The translations under genes were made by a program, and so were the position numbers. This document shows, piece by piece, positions 26,328 through 38,193 of a stretch of DNA of 64,000 bases; position 1 is the first letter of the stretch; every line of letters begins with the position of its first letter. The notes beneath the pieces were generated by a model that saw only the letters and a program-made list of their open reading frames with translations, was not told where the DNA came from and ran no database searches. Source of the stretch: an uncultured Paracoccaceae bacterium (GTDB lineage: Bacteria; Pseudomonadota; Alphaproteobacteria; Rhodobacterales; Rhodobacteraceae); the NCBI GenBank assembly GCA_947497985.1, contig CANMIX010000014.1, forward strand, positions 78,355 to 142,354. Direction: 5' to 3'.

Positions 26328-27797
26328 CTAGTCTCTGCGCCCTTCAAGGTGTTTGCGCAGTTTTGACGGCGGAGCCTTTTTGCGTCCTTTATAGGGGTTT
26401 TTGTCCCCCTGCCCGCGCAAGGTCAGGCGAATGGGCGTGCCCGGCATATCGAAATCTTTACGCAGCCCGTTGACCAGATAGCGGGAATATGCTGCTGGAA
26501 CCTTATCCGGATGCGAGCACATCACCACAAACCCCGGTGGGCGGGTTTTTGCTTGGGTCATGTAACGCATTTTGATCCGTTTGCCTTGTGGGGCTGGCGG
26601 CGGGTGCTGTTCCAGCATGCCCGTCAGCCAACGGTTCAAGGCTGCCGTTGGGATACGGCGGTTCCAAACCGTATAGGCGCGAATGATCGCGTCGTTCAAA
26701 CGATCCAACCCACGCCCGGTTTTTGCTGAAACCGTTATAAGGGGCGCGCCGCGCAATTGCGGCAAAAGACGCTCAAAGCTCTCTTTCAAAGCTTTCAGCT
26801 TGTCTTGCTTTTCATCCTCGATGTCCCATTTGTTGACAGCGATGACCACCGCGCGCCCTTCGCGTTCGGCCAGATCGGCAATACGCAAATCCTGTTGTTC
26901 AAACGGGATTGCGGCGTCGAGCAGGACCACCACAACCTCGGCAAACTTTACAGCGCGCAAACCATCCGAGACCGACAGCTTTTCCAGTTTTTCCTGAACC
27001 TTGGCCTTTTTGCGCATGCCAGCGGTGTCAAAAATCCGCATCGGAATGTCATTCCATTCCATACGCAAAGAAATGGCATCGCGGGTAATCCCGGCTTCGG
27101 GGCCCGTTAGCAAACGCTCCTCGCCCAAGATCTTGTTGATCAGGGTGGATTTGCCTGCGTTCGGACGGCCGATGACCGCGACTTGCATTGGCTTATCCGC
27201 CGTTGGCATCGGGACTTCGTATTCGGTTTCTTCGTCCCAATCGTCTTCTTCGTCGAGATCAACATCAACAACTGGGTTGTTGTCGACAGCTTGCGCTTCG
27301 AATGTCTCGGCCAAGGGCATCAGAATCGAATAGAGATCGGGCATCCCTTCGCCGTGTTCACCAGACAGGCGCAGAGGTTCCCCTAGTCCCAGCCCATAGG
27401 CCTCCAACACGCCGGCCTCAGCTGCGTTGCCTTCGGCTTTGTTGGCGGCAAGGATCACATGGGCGGACTTGCGACGCAGGATATCGGCAAAAATCTCATC
27501 CGTTGGCGTAACGCCTGTACGGGCATCAATGATAAATAGGCAGATGTCGGCCATATCAACAGCACGTTCCGTAAGGCGACGCATGCGTCCTTCGAGGCTG
27601 TTGTCGGTGGCATCTTCCAGACCGGCAGTATCAATCACGGTAAACCGAAGGTCACCCAGTTTGCCCTCACCTTCGCGCAGATCACGCGTCACCCCGGGCT
27701 GGTCATCCACCAACGCCAGCTTCTTGCCCACAAGGCGGTTGAACAAGGTTGATTTGCCCACGTTTGGGCGGCCCACGATGGCCAGGGTAAAGGACAT
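26328..27797 (-). CDS. der: Ribosome biogenesis GTPase Der (EngA)
   Basis: Double GTPase needed for 50S subunit maturation. The 489-residue protein has two G domains, [16 protein letters not shown] with DQPGVTRD and ANKAEG (residues 8-170), then an acidic linker ([18 protein letters not shown], about 200), then [16 protein letters not shown] with GPEAGITRD and VNKWDIED (210-380), and the C-terminal KH-like domain ([24 protein letters not shown]). Last gene of the yfgM-bamB-der cluster, the same order as in E. coli. Confidence 0.97.
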   Translation of the reverse strand: MSFTLAIVGRPNVGKSTLFNRLVGKKLALVDDQPGVTRDLREGEGKLGDLRFTVIDTAGLEDATDNSLEGRMRRLTERAVDMADICLFIIDARTGVTPTDEIFADILRRKSAHVILAANKAEGNAAEAGVLEAYGLGLGEPLRLSGEHGEGMPDLYSILMPLAETFEAQAVDNNPVVDVDLDEEDDWDEETEYEVPMPTADKPMQVAVIGRPNAGKSTLINKILGEERLLTGPEAGITRDAISLRMEWNDIPMRIFDTAGMRKKAKVQEKLEKLSVSDGLRAVKFAEVVVVLLDAAIPFEQQDLRIADLAEREGRAVVIAVNKWDIEDEKQDKLKALKESFERLLPQLRGAPLITVSAKTGRGLDRLNDAIIRAYTVWNRRIPTAALNRWLTGMLEQHPPPAPQGKRIKMRYMTQAKTRPPGFVVMCSHPDKVPAAYSRYLVNGLRKDFDMPGTPIRLTLRGQGDKNPYKGRKKAPPSKLRKHLEGRRD

Positions 27798-27846
27798 GGT
27801 TTCAGACTTTCAGCGGTTCAGACGCGCCCCATAGCGCATCTTGGCG

Positions 27847-29169
27847 TCAACGGAAAGCGTGGAGTTCGCCTTTGGTCGACACAACATACAAGGTTTGGCC
27901 AGCAACAACAGGTGCCGTGGTCGCGCCGCCGTCGATTTCGACCTGTCGCGTCAAGCTGCCGTCGGTCGGATCGTAAAAGCGCAAGAACCCATCGTTTGAG
28001 GCCACAATAACCTGGCCGCCCGCAAGAATCGGGCCGTAATTTGCAACGATCTCTGCCCGTTTTCGCGGCTTGTCTTTGACAAAACCAGGCAGACGCACGG
28101 TCCAGATCACCTCACCCGTGTCTGCGTCAAGGCGCAGCAAACGGTTGGTGTCGCTCACCTGAAACAGGCTACCACCCGCTGGCCAGACCGGCCCCAACGC
28201 GCCTTCGCGCGCGGTCCAGATACGCAGGCCACTGTCCGTTTCAAAAGCAGCGGTGCGCCCCCCGTGGTTGCCCACATAAATGCGGCGACCATCGACAACC
28301 GGCCCACCGGTCACATCGTTAATTGTCCCAACGGTGCTGCCGATGCGTTCACCACCAATTGAGGCCGCCCAACGTTGAAAGCCCCCTTTGCGGAATGTCG
28401 CGGTCAAATCGCCGGAGCCAAAGGCAAAGACTGCCAGATCATTTGCAATAACCGGAGCCGGTGCGCCCAAAACGTTTGCCGGGCTGGGGCTGGCCTTGAT
28501 CTGCCACGCAATACGGCCGTCTTTGGCCCGGACTGCCCAACCCGTATCATCACCGGCCACCAGATAAACCAAGCCATCGCGGACCAACGGCTGACCGGAT
28601 CCGGTGGCGTCCAATTCCTGTTGCCACAGTTCTTCACCTGACTTGGCATCCAGCGCCGTCAGGATGCCGAACCCGGAGGAGACATAAACCACGCCATCGT
28701 CAAACGAGACGCCGCCGCCGGTTGCCTGACCTTCGTCCTCATTTACGGGAACAATGTCGCTTTGCCACAGCAGTTGACCTGCAGGCGAAACAGCCGAGAC
28801 CTTGCCGCCGCTGTCCAGCGTATAGATACGACCATCGCCCACAACAGGTTGCGCGGTAATCCGCTGACGGCGTTCATCGCCGGTTCCGATAGAGACGGAC
28901 CAAGCTTGGCTTGGAGCAGAAGACAAGGCGGGATGCGCGGTCCGGAACTGTGACGTGCCATGTGACTGCGGCCAAGATGAGTTATTGGTCTGCTTGGCCA
29001 GGCTGATTGCGCGGCTTTGGTTTTCGACCTTTGTCGCCTCTCCCGGACGGATCGGTTCACGGATGCCCTGCAGAACGGGCTCTTTTTCCGAGCAAGCCAC
29101 AATGATCAGCGCAAATGCAGTTCCGCACATGATGCGGCCCATACGAGAAATCGAGAACGCCTGTTTCAT
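27847..29169 (-). CDS. bamB: Outer membrane assembly factor BamB-like lipoprotein
   Basis: Beta-propeller lipoprotein that assists BamA in outer membrane protein insertion. Start at the ATG of 29169 gives 440 residues with a lipoprotein signal ending ALIIVAC, so lipidation of that Cys is expected. The remainder has PQQ-like propeller blades: DGRIYTLDSGGKVSAVSPAGQLLWQ, DGVVYVSSGFGILTALDAKSGEELWQ, GLVYLVAGDDTGWAVRAKDGRIAW, and so on. The upstream GTG (29208) is rejected. Assignment as BamB rests on the propeller plus the yfgM-bamB-der context. Confidence 0.9.
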   Translation of the reverse strand: MKQAFSISRMGRIMCGTAFALIIVACSEKEPVLQGIREPIRPGEATKVENQSRAISLAKQTNNSSWPQSHGTSQFRTAHPALSSAPSQAWSVSIGTGDERRQRITAQPVVGDGRIYTLDSGGKVSAVSPAGQLLWQSDIVPVNEDEGQATGGGVSFDDGVVYVSSGFGILTALDAKSGEELWQQELDATGSGQPLVRDGLVYLVAGDDTGWAVRAKDGRIAWQIKASPSPANVLGAPAPVIANDLAVFAFGSGDLTATFRKGGFQRWAASIGGERIGSTVGTINDVTGGPVVDGRRIYVGNHGGRTAAFETDSGLRIWTAREGALGPVWPAGGSLFQVSDTNRLLRLDADTGEVIWTVRLPGFVKDKPRKRAEIVANYGPILAGGQVIVASNDGFLRFYDPTDGSLTRQVEIDGGATTAPVVAGQTLYVVSTKGELHAFR

Positions 29170-29226
29170 TACTGGCCCTTTGTCTTCGAACGTCTGCGGT
29201 TTTTTCACACAAAGTGAGGCAGTTAA

Positions 29227-29898
29227 TCAACCATCCTGTGCAGATGCGCTCTCAGGAAGCCCACCAAGTGCTACAATCAACTGATTTGCGCGATCCTGAA
29301 CGTCAACGGATACCGTTGCGTCATCCACCAAAGTCTGCAGCAAGGCAAGCGCGCCCTCGGTATTGCCAGATTCGATTTCCAACAACGCCAATTGTTCCGC
29401 CGCAAGATGCGCCAAAGGCGCGCCAGGTGCGGCCAATGCATTCAACTGCAAACGACGTTCGTCAATGCTGAGCGTGTCGTTTTGCAGTGCCAACGCCTTG
29501 AACGAGGCGATATGGCGATAGATGACAGGCAGGTCGCCATTGGACGCAATGGATTGATAGAGCGGCACCGCCGCGTCGATTTCACCAGCCTCAACCAATG
29601 CACCCGCGCGTGCCATATCAACCAACATCGCAGCATCCACGCCGTCTGCCGCAACCGCAGCCAAGTTTTGCGCGCGTTCTGCGGCTTCACTGGGTTCGAC
29701 AGCGCTGATCAGCGCATCGCCCAAGGCCTGCGCGGCAGCTTCCTCGTTGGCGCGGTTATATTCGCGGACGGCGGTCCCACCTACGACAAGCACAACGGCT
29801 ACTGCCCCAATCCAGCCATAGCGGCGCAGCACTTGGTACAGACGATCACGGCGGACCTCTTCGGTCACCTCATCGATGAAACTGTCGGTATCGCTCAT
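29227..29898 (-). CDS. YfgM-like membrane-anchored TPR protein
   Basis: A 223-residue protein with a short cytoplasmic N-terminus (SDTDSFIDEVTEEVRRDRLYQVLRRYG), one membrane helix (WIGAVAVVLVVGGTAV, about 29-44) and a periplasmic helical repeat region. In E. coli YfgM binds SecYEG and PpiD as a periplasmic chaperone-like factor. First gene of the cluster before bamB and der; divergent from the RND efflux genes. Confidence 0.85.
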   Translation of the reverse strand: MSDTDSFIDEVTEEVRRDRLYQVLRRYGWIGAVAVVLVVGGTAVREYNRANEEAAAQALGDALISAVEPSEAAERAQNLAAVAADGVDAAMLVDMARAGALVEAGEIDAAVPLYQSIASNGDLPVIYRHIASFKALALQNDTLSIDERRLQLNALAAPGAPLAHLAAEQLALLEIESGNTEGALALLQTLVDDATVSVDVQDRANQLIVALGGLPESASAQDG

Positions 29899-30037
29899 AT
29901 GAAACCCCCTTCGGATCGCAGCTCTTTGACGTCAGATCTGCAAGCTTTGGCACGTCTTACCCTGCCCGTATCTACAAGCCAAGTGGCCCAATGTGTATTC
30001 CATACAAAGAAAAATGCATCATTGGCCTACAAATGTG

Positions 30038-30059
30038 ATCTAAACCACTTAGTTTAGAT
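30038..30059. promoter_or_regulatory. Perfect inverted repeat upstream of the RND efflux operon
   Basis: ATCTAAAC (30038-30045) and GTTTAGAT (30052-30059) form 8-bp perfect arms with a 6-base spacer, 112 bases before the adaptor start, in the 272-base gap shared with the divergent yfgM-like gene. The size suits a TetR or MarR type repressor of an efflux pump, but no regulator gene lies next to it. Confidence 0.5.
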
Positions 30060-30170
30060 GGAGCTACGCGTATATGTTGCGTGCCGAATCTTTGCTTCGT
30101 GCGAAACATCTTTTTGGAACGCCCGCTTCATACCGAGTTGCGTTATCCACCATTTGCAGGGCTCACTACT

Positions 30171-31415
30171 ATGCGTCTGATACCAATTTTGACCGCAATC
30201 ATCGTCACCGCTTTCCTCTATATGCTGGTGATTGAGCGAGAATCGCTCCTGGCCTTTGCGCGTGGGGCCGAAGACGACGCCCCGCAAGGGAGCGCATCCG
30301 CCGAAGAAGATACAGGCGTAGCCTCCAGCCCAGAGGACGACAGCAACAAGGTTCGCGTTGTCGCCCTGCGCAGTTCCGCGCGCGTCATCGACAGTGCCGT
30401 CGTGCTGCGCGGTCGGACCCAGGCCAAACGCCAAGTTGAGGTCCGCGCAGAGACAACAGCAACTGTGATCAACCCGCCGCTGCGTAAAGGGGTGCAAGTT
30501 CAAGCCGGTGAAGCCCTTTGTGTTTTGGATCCCGGCACCCGTCCTGCACAACTCGCACAAGCGCGGGCCCGCCTGACAGAAGCCAAAGCAAAGCAGCCCG
30601 AAGCCCAGGCACGTTTGGAAGAGGCGCACGCCTTGTTGAAAGAGGCGCGGATCAACCTGACGGCATCGCAGAAACTGTCCAAAGGCGGCTTTGCCTCTGA
30701 GACCACATTGGCCGGCGCCGAAGCCTCGGAACGGACAGCCATTGCGGCCATTGCCAGCGCCGAAGCCGGTCTGGAATCCACGACAGCCGACATTGAAGCC
30801 GCAGCCGCAACCGTGAGCGAGGCCGAAAAGGAAATGGAACGCTTGACCATTCTGGCCCCCTTTGACGGTCTGCTGGAAAGCGACACGGCAGAGCTGGGCA
30901 GTTTGATGCAGGCGGGATCCCTGTGTGCAACGGTTATCCAATTGGACGAGATCAAACTGGTGGGCTTTGTACCTGAGGCCGACGTAGACCGGGTGGAAAT
31001 CGGCGCGCTTGCCAATGCCAAGCTGGCAACCGGCGCTGATGTTCAGGGGCGGGTGACCTTTGTCAGCCGCTCCGCTGATCCGGAAACCCGTACATTTGAG
31101 ATCGACATTGCTGTGCCAAATGCGGATCTGAAAATCCGCGACGGGCAAACAGCTGACATCGTAATCTCGGCGGATGGGGCTCAGGCGCATAAATTGCCGC
31201 AATCCGCACTTACCCTGAACAACGAGGGACGATTGGGGGTCCGCATTGTGGGGGCTGACAGCAAAGTCGAATTTATTCCCGTTACCTTGTTGCGTGACAC
31301 AGTGGATGGCGTCTGGCTGTCAGGCCTGCCCGATCAGGCGGATGTGATTGTCGTTGGCCAGGATTTCGTGACCCAAGGTGTCCTTGTGGCTGCCACATAT
31401 AAAGAGGCGATCTGA
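30171..31415 (+). CDS. RND efflux periplasmic adaptor subunit (membrane fusion protein)
   Basis: Connects the inner-membrane pump to an outer-membrane channel. The 414-residue protein has one N-terminal helix (RLIPILTAIIVTAFLYMLVI), a barrel-sandwich/lipoyl pair (RGRTQAKRQVEVRAETTATV and LTILAPFDGLLESDTAELGSLMQAG) separated by a helical hairpin (about residues 110-225, alanine/glutamate-rich), and the HlyD_D23-like C-terminal beta domains. The ATG at 30171 is chosen; an upstream extension to 30081 lacks a signal-like start. The permease gene starts two bases after its stop. Confidence 0.92.
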   Translation: MRLIPILTAIIVTAFLYMLVIERESLLAFARGAEDDAPQGSASAEEDTGVASSPEDDSNKVRVVALRSSARVIDSAVVLRGRTQAKRQVEVRAETTATVINPPLRKGVQVQAGEALCVLDPGTRPAQLAQARARLTEAKAKQPEAQARLEEAHALLKEARINLTASQKLSKGGFASETTLAGAEASERTAIAAIASAEAGLESTTADIEAAAATVSEAEKEMERLTILAPFDGLLESDTAELGSLMQAGSLCATVIQLDEIKLVGFVPEADVDRVEIGALANAKLATGADVQGRVTFVSRSADPETRTFEIDIAVPNADLKIRDGQTADIVISADGAQAHKLPQSALTLNNEGRLGVRIVGADSKVEFIPVTLLRDTVDGVWLSGLPDQADVIVVGQDFVTQGVLVAATYKEAI

Positions 31416-31417
31416 AG

Positions 31418-34400
31418 ATGACCGGCATTGTAGACTGGGCCGCCAGCCGCGCCCGAATGGTGATCGCCTTTATCGTGATCTCACTTTTGGTGGGGGGATT
31501 TGCGTATTCTGCCCTGCCCAAAGAGGGCGAACCAGATATTGAAATCCCAGCGATCTTTATCTCGGTCCCCTTCCCCGGCATCTCTGCAGAAGACGCTGAG
31601 ACTTTGTTGGTCAAAGTGATGGAGACCGAGCTGTCGGACCTAGACGGGCTCGACAAAATGACCGCCACTGCAGCCGAAGGCTATGCCGGTGTTGCGCTCG
31701 AATTTGATTTCGGCTGGGACAAGACCGCCATTATCGCCGATATTCGCGACGCAATGGATACGGCCGAGGCTGATTTCCCGGAAGGATCTGAAAAGTATTC
31801 GATCACTGAAATCAACTTCTCGGAGTTCCCGATTGTAATCGTTAATCTGACCGGTGATGTGCCAGAGCGCACCATGACGCGGATCGCCAACAATCTGCAG
31901 GACGATCTGGAATCACTGGATGCGGTTCTTGAAGCCGGTATCGCTGGCAAGCGCGAAGAAATGGTCGAAGTGATCATCGATCCATTGCGCCTTGAGGCCT
32001 ATAACGTCACCGCGCTTGAACTGATCGAGGTTGTGCAAAACAACAACCAGCTGATCGCAGCCGGTGAGGTCGACAGCGAACAAGGCGCCTTCGCGGTCAA
32101 AATCCCTTCGACCTTTGACGAAGTGCAAGACATCTATGAGCTGCCCATCAAAACCAATGGCGACCGTGTGGTCACATTGGGCGAACTGGCAGAGATCAAT
32201 TTTACCTTTGAAGACCGCGAAGGCACCGCCCGTTTTGATGGTGAGAACACGATTGCGTTGCAAGTTGTCAAACGTAAGGGCTTCAACCTGATCGACACGG
32301 TTGCCAAGGTGAAAGAGACCATTGCGATTTCGCAATCGCGTTGGCCTGAGGAGCTGCAGACCGCTATCACTGTGGGCACGTCAAATGACCAAAGCTACAA
32401 GGTTGGCTCTATGGTGAGCCAGCTGGAAGGCTCGGTTCTGACGGCGATTGCGCTGGTTATGATCGTGGTTCTTTCGGCCTTGGGCAGCCGCGCAGCATTG
32501 CTGGTTGGGTTTGCGATCCCAACGTCGTTCCTGTTGTGTTTTGCGTTCTTGGCAGTGATGGGCATCAGCATCTCAAACATCGTGATGTTCGGCTTGATCT
32601 TGGCCGTGGGCATGTTGGTCGACGGGGCCATCGTTGTGGTGGAATACGCAGACAAACGCATCAAGGACGGCGTTGGCCCGATGCACGCCTATGTGGAAGC
32701 CGCACAGCGAATGTTCTGGCCAATTGTCTCCTCAACCGCGACGACGCTTTGTGCCTTCTTGCCGATGCTGTTTTGGCCCGGTGTTCCAGGTGAATTCATG
32801 GGCATGCTGCCCGTTACCTTGATCTTTGTTCTGTCGGCATCGCTGATCGTTGCTCTGATCTATTTGCCCGTTATGGGCGGTGTCTCCGGCCGGATGAGCC
32901 GCAGTTTTGGCTCCTTGGCCGATATCTTGCGTGCCCGCTTACCGTGGGTGGTTCGCGCGGCCTTGGTGCCTCTTTCGATGTGGGGCATGTTCACGGGCGC
33001 TATGCAGATGTTGAATCCTGTCTACATCATGCCCGAGGGCACGCCCGGCGGTGTTGCGCTGCTTGTTGGTGGCATTCTTTTCGCGCTGACTGCATTCGCA
33101 GCTTCTGTGACCCTATCCGCCGTGGAACGCCAAGCCCCGGAACAAGAGCCGCAAACTGGGTTCCGCCTGAACGCTTTTGGCTGGTTTATCAAACTGATTG
33201 CCGGCAACCCGGTTATGCCGATTGTGACAATCGTGGTGGTGGCATTCGGAATTTCGACTGTTTTCAAAATGTTCAGCGAAAACAACTATGGCGTTGAATT
33301 CTTTGTCGCGACCGAGCCCGAACAGGCCACCGCTTATGTGCGCGCACGGGGTAACCTGTCACTCAATGAAAAAGACGACATGGTGCGCATCGCGGAAGAG
33401 GTGATCAGTGAACACCCTGCGGTCATCAATGTCTTCTCTTTTGCTGGGGATGGCGGTTTGAACACCGACAGCTCTGGTGCGTCTTTGCCGCCGGACACGG
33501 TTGGTCAGGTCCAGTTTGAGATCATTCCTTGGGATGACCGGCCGAAGTTGAAAGAAGAATTGTTCAACGGTTGGTTCACACGAGAGGTGACTGCTCCTGA
33601 ATTTGACGGCGACTTCGTCATGGATGAACTGAACCGGATGGTCGCTGATATTCCCGGATTTGTCGTGGAACTGCGCGCTTTGGCGGATGGTCCGGCTGCG
33701 GGCAAACCGGTTCATCTGCGGATCCGCGGAGACGACTGGGAACCCCTGCGTGAGGCGGCAAATCTTGCCCGCGCGAAATTCGACGAATTGCCGGGCTTGA
33801 TGCAGCAAGAAGACAGCCTCCCCCTGCCCGGCATCGACTGGGAAATTGATGTCGATGTGGCCCGCGCCGGACGCTATGGCGCGGATGTTGCCACGGTTGG
33901 TGCAATGGTGCAGCTGGTGACCCGCGGGATCTTGCTGGGTGAAATGCGGATCAACAATTCCGACGAGGAAAGCGAAATCCGCGTGCGCTTGCCCGAGAAG
34001 GACCGCGTTCTGTCGACTTTGGATACAATCAAGGTGCCTACCGAAGGCGGCCCGGTTCCCCTTTCCAACTTCACCGAACGTCGCCCCGTGCCAAAACTCG
34101 CTCAGATCGACCGGGTCGATCAACAGCGTTACTACGACGTAAAGGCGGATTTTGAACCAGGTCTCAGCGCGGTGATGCTGGGCGAAGGCGAGGAAGCGGT
34201 GGAATTGGCGTTGCTGAAACTTGTTGACGACGGTCAAGAGGCGGCGCTGACCGCTCCAAATGGCCTTCAGTTCAACGTTTCGGCTTTAACCGGAGCCGCA
34301 ACGGCCCAGGAAGTTGAGGACGCCTTGGCTGGTGACGGACGCTTGTTGCCGGTCAATGCAAATGAACGCATTGCGGCTCTGACCAAATGGCTGGAGACAG

Positions 34401-35188
34401 AGCCGTTTGACAAATCCATCACTTGGGAGTGGACCGGCGACCAAGAGGAACAAGAGGAATCTGGTGCCTTCTTGTCCAAAGCCTTTGCAGGTGCGCTGGC
34501 GCTGATGTTTGTCATTCTGCTGGCGCAGTTCAACAGCTTCTACAACTCGGTACTGGTGTTGCTGGCGGTGATCCTGTCGACCACCGGTGTTCTGATTGGC
34601 ATGATGGTGATGCAGCAGCCGTTCTCGATCATCATGACCGGGACAGGTATTGTGGCGCTGGCGGGGATCGTGGTGAACAACAACATTGTTCTGATCGACA
34701 CCTATCAGGAATACAGCCAGCAGATGCCCCGGATCGAAGCAATCATTCGCACGGCGCAACAGCGGATCCGTCCGGTTCTGTTGACCACCATCACGACAAT
34801 GGCCGGTCTCGCGCCAATGATGTTTGGCCTCAGCCTCGATTTCATCGGCGGCGGATACACGATCGACAGCCCAACCGCGCTGTGGTGGAAACAGCTGGCA
34901 ACAGCCGTGGTCTTTGGCCTTGGCATCGCGACGGTATTGACCCTGGTGGTGACCCCGTCTTTGTTGGCAATCCGAGTCTGGGTCAGCACCTATGCCGCCG
35001 CACTTGGCCGTTTGTTGGCAAGAGTATCCGGTGGATCGGACAGTGCTGCAGCTCAAGACCGACGTCTTGCGCGTGACGCTGGCGCATTAGCCGCAACGGA
35101 AATCCAATGGGAAGAGACCCCCGAAGCGCCACGCACAAAAAAGGCCAAGGACGGCACTCCCTCGCGCCCGTTGCGCGCTGCGGAATAA
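31418..35188 (+). CDS. RND efflux transporter permease, oversized
   Basis: Proton-driven exporter of the AcrB/HAE superfamily; substrate unknown. At 1256 residues it is about 200 longer than typical (about 1030-1050). Seen: the N-terminal helix ARMVIAFIVISLLVGGFAYSALP, first porter domain, helix 4 LILAVGMLVDGAIVVVEYADKR with the proton-relay Asp, and helix 10 IVALAGIVVNNNIVLIDTYQE. Extra length lies in an insertion between the two halves (about residues 500-585, LPWVVRAALVPLSMWGMF and GVALLVGGILFALTAFAAS, likely two added helices) and a charged 65-residue tail. Operon with the adaptor; no outer-membrane factor gene is adjacent. Confidence 0.92.
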   Translation: MTGIVDWAASRARMVIAFIVISLLVGGFAYSALPKEGEPDIEIPAIFISVPFPGISAEDAETLLVKVMETELSDLDGLDKMTATAAEGYAGVALEFDFGWDKTAIIADIRDAMDTAEADFPEGSEKYSITEINFSEFPIVIVNLTGDVPERTMTRIANNLQDDLESLDAVLEAGIAGKREEMVEVIIDPLRLEAYNVTALELIEVVQNNNQLIAAGEVDSEQGAFAVKIPSTFDEVQDIYELPIKTNGDRVVTLGELAEINFTFEDREGTARFDGENTIALQVVKRKGFNLIDTVAKVKETIAISQSRWPEELQTAITVGTSNDQSYKVGSMVSQLEGSVLTAIALVMIVVLSALGSRAALLVGFAIPTSFLLCFAFLAVMGISISNIVMFGLILAVGMLVDGAIVVVEYADKRIKDGVGPMHAYVEAAQRMFWPIVSSTATTLCAFLPMLFWPGVPGEFMGMLPVTLIFVLSASLIVALIYLPVMGGVSGRMSRSFGSLADILRARLPWVVRAALVPLSMWGMFTGAMQMLNPVYIMPEGTPGGVALLVGGILFALTAFAASVTLSAVERQAPEQEPQTGFRLNAFGWFIKLIAGNPVMPIVTIVVVAFGISTVFKMFSENNYGVEFFVATEPEQATAYVRARGNLSLNEKDDMVRIAEEVISEHPAVINVFSFAGDGGLNTDSSGASLPPDTVGQVQFEIIPWDDRPKLKEELFNGWFTREVTAPEFDGDFVMDELNRMVADIPGFVVELRALADGPAAGKPVHLRIRGDDWEPLREAANLARAKFDELPGLMQQEDSLPLPGIDWEIDVDVARAGRYGADVATVGAMVQLVTRGILLGEMRINNSDEESEIRVRLPEKDRVLSTLDTIKVPTEGGPVPLSNFTERRPVPKLAQIDRVDQQRYYDVKADFEPGLSAVMLGEGEEAVELALLKLVDDGQEAALTAPNGLQFNVSALTGAATAQEVEDALAGDGRLLPVNANERIAALTKWLETEPFDKSITWEWTGDQEEQEESGAFLSKAFAGALALMFVILLAQFNSFYNSVLVLLAVILSTTGVLIGMMVMQQPFSIIMTGTGIVALAGIVVNNNIVLIDTYQEYSQQMPRIEAIIRTAQQRIRPVLLTTITTMAGLAPMMFGLSLDFIGGGYTIDSPTALWWKQLATAVVFGLGIATVLTLVVTPSLLAIRVWVSTYAAALGRLLARVSGGSDSAAAQDRRLARDAGALAATEIQWEETPEAPRTKKAKDGTPSRPLRAAE

Positions 35189-35208
35189 GGTCATAACGCA
35201 ACTTCTAA

Positions 35209-35242
35209 AAAAGCCCCGCCAGTGTGAACCGGCGGGGCTTTT
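35209..35242. terminator. Bidirectional terminator between RND permease and LysE genes
   Basis: A perfect 12-bp stem AAAAGCCCCGCC (35209-35220) with GGCGGGGCTTTT (35231-35242), 10-base loop, with A run before and T run after. It serves both converging genes. Confidence 0.93.
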
Positions 35243-35264
35243 CTGTTTTCGCTCGCAATTACGT

Positions 35265-35879
35265 TCAACGCTGAATGGCCATCACCGCGCTGCCGCCCAA
35301 AAGTGTAAACCCGCCACCAAGGCGGATGCGTTTTTGGGCGCGTGCGGATTTCAGTCGTTGGCTGACCCAAGCCGCGGCCAGCCCGTAACCGCCAAGGATG
35401 GCTGCGACCACAACACAAGACGTCGCCATCAGGATCAGGAACTGCGGCACTTGGGCCGCGGCTGGGTTGATGAATTGGGCCAGGAACGCCATGTAGAACA
35501 TGATCGCCTTGGGGTTCAAAATACCGGTAAAGAAACCGGCCCGCCAGCTCGCTGCTGAGCTGATTTGCACAGGTTCCGCCATATCCACCGCGCGCCCAGC
35601 TGAACGGATTTGTTGCAGACCGAGATAGGCCATATAGGCAACACCAGCCCATTTCACGACGGTAAAGGCCAAGGCCGATGCGGCAAAGATCGCTCCAAGC
35701 CCCACGTAGGACGCCGTCATGACAATGATCCCGCCGAACACATCACCGGCCACACACACAAGGGCCGCTCGGCGGCCATTGGCCAAGGACTGACCGACCA
35801 CCATCAAAACACTTGGCCCCGGCAAAAGGGAAATAACCGCAGTGGCGACAACATATGTCAGCCAGACTTCAAACGACAT
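35265..35879 (-). CDS. LysE/RhtB family amino acid exporter
   Basis: Exports amino acids or homoserine-lactone-like compounds through the inner membrane. The 204-residue protein has about six hydrophobic helices and the family start FEVWLTYVVATAVISLLPGPSVLMVVGQSLANGRRAA, where the GPs/G-rich motif and NGRRA loop are diagnostic. GFFTGILNPKAIMFYMAFLAQF is the second conserved block. Substrate not predictable. It starts 66 bases upstream of the thiC end on the same strand, but a thiamine role is not implied. Confidence 0.9.
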   Translation of the reverse strand: MSFEVWLTYVVATAVISLLPGPSVLMVVGQSLANGRRAALVCVAGDVFGGIIVMTASYVGLGAIFAASALAFTVVKWAGVAYMAYLGLQQIRSAGRAVDMAEPVQISSAASWRAGFFTGILNPKAIMFYMAFLAQFINPAAAQVPQFLILMATSCVVVAAILGGYGLAAAWVSQRLKSARAQKRIRLGGGFTLLGGSAVMAIQR

Positions 35880-35945
35880 AATTGAACTTTCCTCAAGGAA
35901 CGCCCGGACACCACGAGCGGCGTCCGGAACTTCGATGGATGGACC

Positions 35946-37999
<2,054 letters not shown>

Positions 38000-38193
38000 C
38001 TTTGGGTAGCAAGCAAAACCGCCGGCGGTCAACAGCGATATCTGCGAGCGGCGGAAATCACCAGAACATGCCGCACCAGGGCTCCAAACCACCACCACAC
38101 AGGTTTTGTCGCAAATTCATTGCCTTGGCAGGATAAGTTAGCAGTGGAAACACATCCTTTTTCCACCTGACACCCCTAGTCAAAAGGGACGCA

